DNA from: Pirellulaceae bacterium
Lineage (GTDB): Bacteria > Planctomycetota > Planctomycetia > Pirellulales > Pirellulaceae
DNA: 64,000 nucleotides
Assembly: GCA_029243025.1 (NCBI GenBank)
Contig: JAQWSU010000002.1
Location: forward strand, 228,955-292,954
Reading direction: 5' to 3'
The translations under genes and the position numbers were made by a program. Position 1 is the first letter of the stretch; each line of letters starts with the position of its first letter. Below the pieces are notes generated by a model. It did no database searches. It saw only the letters and a list, made by a program, of their open reading frames with translations, and was not told where the DNA came from. Positions 59,992-64,000 of this stretch are shown in pieces.

Positions 59992-60877
59992 CGACCCGCG
60001 ATTGAGGCTCTGTTCGGAATCTCTGGAAAAAACGCCAAAGCTCTTTGTTGGCTGAAAGCGAGTTTGTTGTATATCCGAGCAGATTTGGATTGGTGGGTTG
60101 CTCAGGCCAGATGCGGCCGGGCCAAGTGTGACCGCCTCCCTCGATGGTATAGAGAACGACTCGTTCTTCGCCTGTTTTGTCGAGATGGGCTTCGCGCACG
60201 ACTCGGAAAGGGTCTTTGCTTGTGGCTGGTAGGAGCGTGATTCGTGGTGGCGTTTGACAGTCATTCCCTGCGGCCCACCAATCGATGGATTCACGTACTG
60301 AGCGGAAATTGATTTGAGATAGGCTGCGTGGTCCGACTCCCCCATGGAACGGTACGAACTCATCCGCCGTACCGTGGAAATGAATGAGTGGCACGGTTCG
60401 TTGGGATCGCTGGCATGCTGACATCGTTCCGGCGATGGTACCGATGGCGGCAACCAAGCGGGGATGTGTTTGAGCCACTCGATAGCAAAGCATCGCCCCG
60501 CTTGAGACTCCTGCCAGATAAACGCGTTGTCGATCAATTCCGAGTTGCTTTCCGAGGTGTCGAATCAATTCGGCGATGAATTGGACGTCATCGATGTTTT
60601 GCCGCGACGCGAAGCTCGAGCGATGTCCGATATTCCAGGATAACGATTGGGGCGTTCGCCCCGATCCGTCTGGATAGACAACCACAAATCCGTGTTCGTC
60701 GGCCGAGTCGTTCAGGCCACAGAAGTTGGCCATTCGCTCGCCGTCGATTCCTGTTCCATGGCAGGCAATCAACATGGGAGCATCCTTACCGAATTGCGGT
60801 GGCAAGTGGACGCGGAAGGTTCGGCGACGGTTGTGGACGAGCACCGAGCTTGGGTAGTCTGATTCTGCGTGGTTCAA
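59981..60877 (-). CDS. PHB-depolymerase/feruloyl-esterase-like alpha/beta hydrolase
   Basis: The start is TTG at 60877, overlapping the stop codon of the upstream gene (TTGA); a GTG 33 bases further in is an alternative. The 298-residue protein has LIACHGTGIDGERMANFCGL, VVVYPDGSGRTPQSLSWNIG, and the nucleophile elbow LAGVSSGAMLCYR. It then has IHFHGTADEFVPFHGG (Asp acid) and IEGGGHTWPG (His). This fits the LpqC/PHB depolymerase family of small esterases. It lacks a clear signal peptide, so it may be cytoplasmic. The translational overlap with the 100-residue upstream gene suggests a two-gene operon. Confidence 0.85.
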   Translation of the reverse strand: MNHAESDYPSSVLVHNRRRTFRVHLPPQFGKDAPMLIACHGTGIDGERMANFCGLNDSADEHGFVVVYPDGSGRTPQSLSWNIGHRSSFASRQNIDDVQFIAELIRHLGKQLGIDRQRVYLAGVSSGAMLCYRVAQTHPRLVAAIGTIAGTMSACQRSQRTVPLIHFHGTADEFVPFHGGVGPRSLSQINFRSVRESIDWWAAGNDCQTPPRITLLPATSKDPFRVVREAHLDKTGEERVVLYTIEGGGHTWPGRIWPEQPTNPNLLGYTTNSLSANKELWRFFQRFRTEPQSRVVTR

Positions 60878-61176
60878 GCTGTGTCCAATCGAACATGTTG
60901 AACTTCATATTTTATCAGCCACTCTAGCCAGCGTTCTTGGTCTTCACTGATCTCAACTTCGGCTTTGATCTCGGCCGACAGGGGCGACACAATCTCAATC
61001 ACGAGGTCGTCTAGCCAGCGTTTCGCATCTTCCCGATCGATCCAGTATTCCGCCGGTCCGAGTTTGGGCGCGCCTTTTTCGCCGGCAGGTGTCATGAAAT
61101 ACGAGATGTCGGTGCGAAATCGCGACGGCATCTCGATGGCTGGGACATCGCTACGCGAAACAGCAACGACTTGCAT
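60874..61176 (-). CDS. Conserved hypothetical protein upstream of esterase
   Basis: AAGGA precedes the ATG at 61176. This 100-residue acidic protein reads MQVVAVSRSDVPAIEMPSRFRTDISYFMTPAGEKGAPKLGPAEYW, then LDDLVIEIVSPLSAEIKAEVEISEDQERWLEWLIKYEVQHVRL. No known motif is visible, apart from a possible strand-helix fold. It shares its stop with the start of the esterase gene, so the two are coupled. The function is unknown. Confidence 0.65.
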   Translation of the reverse strand: MQVVAVSRSDVPAIEMPSRFRTDISYFMTPAGEKGAPKLGPAEYWIDREDAKRWLDDLVIEIVSPLSAEIKAEVEISEDQERWLEWLIKYEVQHVRLDTA

Positions 61177-61331
61177 ATGATTCGGTCCTTCTGTGGAAAT
61201 CAGCTAAGATGGTGAGCTCGGCTTTGAAATATCTCGGTTCACGGCCAATATAGCGGTCGGTCGCCCCCTCTGGGTATATGGTGTTGCGAGGAAACCGGCA
61301 ATCAAAGTCTCAAGATGGAAGAATTCGGGAA

Positions 61332-62015
61332 ATGGATGAGCTACATGAAAGCCCCCCTACACTCACCCGTCATGCGGTTCGAGAGCTCGATCGCGTTGCG
61401 ATGAATCAGCTCGGAATGTTGGGGCTGGTGTTGATGGAGAACGCGGGGCGTGGTGTGGTCGACTGCTTGCGCCGTCAAGGCGATTTGAATCGTGTTGTGA
61501 TTCTGTGTGGTAAGGGAAACAATGCTGGCGATGGATTTGTCATCGCGCGTCACTTGGACTTGGTTGGGGTCGTCGTCGAGGTTGTACTTTGTTGCAATCC
61601 GGACGAACTGCAAGGCGATGCCTTGGCAAATTATCAGTTATTGCCGCATACTCGCGCCACGGTTGTCAAGGAGCTTGATGCTTGCCTGTTCGATAACCTG
61701 CGATCCTGTGACTGGGTCCTTGATGCGTTGCTCGGCACGGGAGCCAAGGGCGCGCCTCGTCCACCCTTTCGTCGAGCGATTGAGCTGATGAACGCATGCC
61801 GCGCCCGGAAGCTTGCGGTTGATATTTCGAGCGGATTGGACGCCGATACAGGAGTTCCCTCTGAAGTCACCTTTCGCGCCGACCTGACGTGTACCTTTGC
61901 GGCCGCGAAACCCGGTTTGTTGGTCGCTGAGTCGCAGTCGTTCGTGGGCGATTTGCAGATTGTTGATATTGGGGTGCCAAGCCGCCTGTTAGCCAGATTT
62001 GGGATCGGCGATTAG
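61332..62015 (+). CDS. nnrE: NAD(P)H-hydrate epimerase
   Basis: The ATG at 61332 (MDELHES) gives 227 residues; a frame up to 61278 is open but adds an unsupported N-terminus. It is the YjeF N-terminal-domain epimerase that repairs hydrated NAD(P)H by interconverting its R and S forms. Family motifs: MENAGRGVVDCL, VVILCGKGNNAGDGFVIARHL, DWVLDALLGTG and DISSGLDADTG. The C-terminal ADP/ATP-dependent dehydratase domain (NnrD) is absent, so a separate enzyme is needed. It is next to the decay zone but intact. Confidence 0.92.
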   Translation: MDELHESPPTLTRHAVRELDRVAMNQLGMLGLVLMENAGRGVVDCLRRQGDLNRVVILCGKGNNAGDGFVIARHLDLVGVVVEVVLCCNPDELQGDALANYQLLPHTRATVVKELDACLFDNLRSCDWVLDALLGTGAKGAPRPPFRRAIELMNACRARKLAVDISSGLDADTGVPSEVTFRADLTCTFAAAKPGLLVAESQSFVGDLQIVDIGVPSRLLARFGIGD

Positions 62016-62089
62016 TGCCATTTAAGCTCGCATTTCCCCTTTGACTGCCCACACTTTGGTACACGATTTGTGCCAAGACCTAGCGATAC

Positions 62090-62680
62090 ACGGATTGGGA
62101 CGATCTATCTGCCAAGCTGACAGGAGATTGGCAGTCGTTTGAAGCTGCGATTCTGCGTCAGTCAATCTATCGACGAGTGGTAGCCTACGAAGATCTGAAA
62201 GATGCTGAATGTTCGGCCGTCGATCCCGCCATTGGGACACGTCGTGGGCGGTCGAGCGGTGTTGGTCGCTTTGAAACCGAGATGCTCAGCCAGCGGCATA
62301 ATCTGATAGCCCTGATGAACCTATCCGGCCAGTGAATCGAAAAAATCGATCGGTATAAGTCGTTCCGTCAACTGATCCTCGATATGAAAGTGCGGTAAGT
62401 AAGACCTACGGAGAGCAGGTAAGTTCGGCCTCCAATGGACGCGGCATTGGCTGCATTGGATCAAGGAGGGGTAACAACGGTGTGAAGTGGACCAAGCTCT
62501 CCTCCCGCAAGCTCACAGAAAACCAGATGCGGTTGCAACGGTTCGCCTTGGCATACGACTCATTTAACTTTCTGCGGCGGTTGGCGTTGTCACGGAAAGT
62601 CCAAAATTGGTCGCTGACGACTTTGTGGCGAAGCTCGTGGAGAAGGGACTATTTGGGGGCTGCCTGAAAAAAAATCAGAC
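62090..62680 (+). pseudogene. Decayed IS1380-family transposase with internal deletion
   Basis: The 5' part from about 62147 reads AILRQSIYRRVVAYEDLKDAE, then GVGRFETEMLSQRHNLIALMNLSGQ, then TGA where the family has a Trp (SGQW), and after a frame slip VSKTYGEQ (family PTYGEQ). Sequence then jumps straight to IKEG near 62460, where the family has some 230 residues of catalytic core. The 3' part is KWTKLSSRKLTENQMRLQRFALAYDSFNFLRRLALSRKVQNWSLTTL. This is the IS1380 transposase C-terminal pattern. It has stops, frameshifts and the internal deletion, so it is inactive. I cannot mark terminal inverted repeats. Confidence 0.8.
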
Positions 62681-62798
62681 GAAAAGAATCGGCGAATTTC
62701 TATTCTGTTAACGCATATCTAGTTGTTGCCGTACTGATTTAGCGGCGTTCAATAAAATTTTCGAGGAACTTTAGCTTGCAAAGGAAAGGTAAAAATCA

Positions 62799-63259
62799 TG
62801 AAGCTCCAGGCACTGACTCTTGGCATCACTTTGGTGTGTTGTACTCCACCGCTTTTTGCAGAAATTGTTGCGGATTCTGTCGTGGACCGGTCGACCAGCG
62901 GTATATAGGGCAAAATGGGTGGACTTACGGTTGTAACGAACCGCCAACGGAAAATAACGGGAAAACTGTTGCCTCTGATGCTGTTTACAATACCGACGAT
63001 TTTCAAGCCTTTGGAGACCCTGACTGGCGTTGGAGAGGCAACGCCTGGGGAAACATAACCTGAGTATCTTTGCCCGAAACCATCGTCGATAAGAATGCTG
63101 GTATTCCGAAGGGAAGTGGCAACAGGAGGCACCTCTTGCAGTATGCAATGCGTCGTTGGGAATCCAACGTGAGCGGTAATGCTACGATCACTTACAGTCA
63201 CTCCAAGCGGAACACAGCCTGCGCAACGGTACAACGGTGATCCTTTATCACAATGTCTA
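62799..63259 (+). pseudogene. Frameshifted gene for a small secreted planctomycete protein
   Basis: An ATG at 62799 with AAAGGAAAGG upstream begins a signal peptide (MKLQALTLGITLVCCTPPLFAEIVADSVV). That frame stops at TAG around 62908. Protein-like sequence continues in other frames: GQNGWTYGCNEPPTENNG, DDFQAFGDPDWRWRGNAWG, then PKGSGNRRHLLQYAMRRWESNVSGNATITYS, and finally NGTTVILYHNV at 63259. The order and composition fit a family of secreted proteins with QNGW and RRW segments, usually found with PEP-CTERM in planctomycetes. At least three frameshifts are needed to join it, so it is a pseudogene. Confidence 0.6.
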
Positions 63260-63281
63260 AATCGACGATTTTAGGAAGATT

Positions 63282-63326
63282 GAAAACCCGCTAGACCTAG
63301 CATACAAGGCTCAAAATCGGGTTTTC
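63282..63326. repeat. Inverted repeat GAAAACCCG/CGGGTTTTC
   Basis: GAAAACCCG (63282-63290) and CGGGTTTTC (63318-63326) are perfect inverted repeats separated by 27 bases. The long loop makes a terminator uncertain. Confidence 0.5.
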
Positions 63327-63352
63327 AAAACAGGGGGGCAAAACGACCGTTT

Positions 63353-63380
63353 CAGGTACCGTTTGAGGGTGCGGTACCTG
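63353..63380. terminator. 9-bp inverted repeat, possible terminator of the SUMF1-like gene
   Basis: CAGGTACCG (63353-63361) pairs with CGGTACCTG (63372-63380) around a 10-base loop. It lies about 50 bases past the stop of the minus-strand gene ending at 63429. No strong T run follows. Confidence 0.4.
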
Positions 63381-63428
63381 GAGACCCTACAGACGATTTG
63401 CTGGACAAGATTCCGCCAAGATGATGCA

Positions 63429-64000
63429 CTAAGATGCGTTGGAGGCACACTTCGCCCTCGCCCGCCTTCTTCGCCAACACAAACCGATTCCACCTAGCAC
63501 GGCCCAAACGGCTAGCGAGCCGGGCTCTGGCACACTGGCGGGAGAGGAAAGACTTGCGACTCGAAAACCGACGCTGAGGTTCTCGAACGCCGGGAAGTCG
63601 CCGCTCCGGATCGACGACGACAAGAAGTCGGAGAAGTCGTAACCCCAGAAGCCGCCGCGGAGCCCGCGATACGACGAATCTATGATTGCTTCGTTCCACT
63701 CCCAGACGTTGCCCGCCTGGTCATACGTTCCGTACGGACTCAGCGCACTGGTATACGCACCGACTGCGGTCGTATTCCCGAAGACGTTATTGTAGTTAGC
63801 TGAGTTGGTTCCGCCCGCAGGTGCCTCCGCAGTAGGCAAGTCGTCGCTGCTGGTCGCATAGTCAAAGTAGCCGCCTGCATTAGAATTTAACGTGGGGTCG
63901 TAGTACGCCGCCTTGTACCACTCATCTTCGCTGGGAAGAAACCAAGTCGCACCGGGGTTACGACTGATGCTGTTGTTCGTAATTCCCTCGTCCGTGATCG
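63429..64000 (-). CDS. SUMF1/formylglycine-generating-enzyme-like protein with PEP-CTERM anchor (5' end outside window)
   Basis: The frame is open to the right edge and stops with TAG at 63429-63431. The visible 190 residues contain GATWFLPSEDEWYKAAYYDP, YDQAGNVWEWNE, SYRGLRGGFWG and SVGFRVAS, the C-terminal core of the SUMF1/FGE-sulfatase domain (RLPTEAEWEYAAR, GNVWEW and RGGSW in the family). A PEP-CTERM sorting tail follows: VPEPGSLAVWAVLGGIGLCW then an Arg-rich end. It is thus exported and cut and re-anchored, or released, by an exosortase. The two catalytic Cys of true FGE are not visible in this part. A lectin-like surface role is equally possible. Confidence 0.82.
   Translation of the reverse strand, partial: ITDEGITNNSISRNPGATWFLPSEDEWYKAAYYDPTLNSNAGGYFDYATSSDDLPTAEAPAGGTNSANYNNVFGNTTAVGAYTSALSPYGTYDQAGNVWEWNEAIIDSSYRGLRGGFWGYDFSDFLSSSIRSGDFPAFENLSVGFRVASLSSPASVPEPGSLAVWAVLGGIGLCWRRRRARAKCASNAS

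Overview
The window looks like a chromosomal segment of a member of the Planctomycetota, probably a Pirellula/Rhodopirellula-like bacterium. The evidence is a set of families typical of that phylum: a DUF1592-type cytochrome/DUF1552 gene pair, a BBP7-like outer-membrane barrel, an SLA1-homology-like secreted protein, PEP-CTERM anchoring, several small phylum-type hypothetical proteins, and a housekeeping gene order with little operon clustering. There is no rRNA, CRISPR array or intact prophage.

Layout. 1-5.5 kb: the 3' part of pyruvate kinase, two tandem membrane-associated GTPases, an FmdB-type zinc ribbon, and a membrane-protein gene broken by an in-frame stop. 5.6-8.8 kb: guaB and a downstream secreted protein. 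9.2-12.6 kb: selB-selA (selenocysteine insertion). 12.7-19.5 kb: a ThuA-like protein, the DUF1592/DUF1552 pair and a HEAT-repeat protein. 19.5-25.8 kb: an exopolysaccharide block (FlaA1/CapD-type dehydratase, Wza-like export lipoprotein, two paralogous small secreted proteins, a GT4 glycosyltransferase). 26-40.5 kb: housekeeping genes (proC, efpL, ettA, guaA, surE, eno, ribE, rsmA) mixed with small conserved proteins. 41.2 kb: selC (tRNA-Sec). 41.6-45.1 kb: a three-domain FAAL-ACP-oxoamine synthase. 45.5-52 kb: BBP7, an EF-hand/TraB-like protein, a sugar isomerase-like protein, a PQQ-type propeller, arfB, and a UVR-motif protein. 52.6-58.9 kb: two paralogous lipoprotein alpha/beta hydrolases around a FadL-like porin and csrA. 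59-63.3 kb: a decay zone with an SPFH fragment, an IS1380 transposase with an internal deletion, and a frameshifted secreted-protein gene, interspersed with an intact esterase and nnrE. 63.4 kb to the end: a formylglycine-generating-enzyme-like protein with a PEP-CTERM tail, cut by the window edge.

The most important result is a selenocysteine system spread over 32 kb. It consists of selB and selA at 9-12.6 kb, a canonical tRNA-Sec at 41.2 kb, and a client: a SelW-family selenoprotein at 29081-29314 (minus strand), whose CxxU selenocysteine is encoded by UGA at codon 11 and followed by a plausible SECIS hairpin. Conventional gene calling would miss this gene because of the in-frame UGA. A selD gene is not in the window.

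The other strong candidate for new biology is the FAAL-ACP-oxoamine synthase. Its domain order predicts activation of a free fatty acid, loading on its own carrier domain, and condensation with an amino acid to an alpha-aminoketone, perhaps a sphingolipid-like or signalling molecule.
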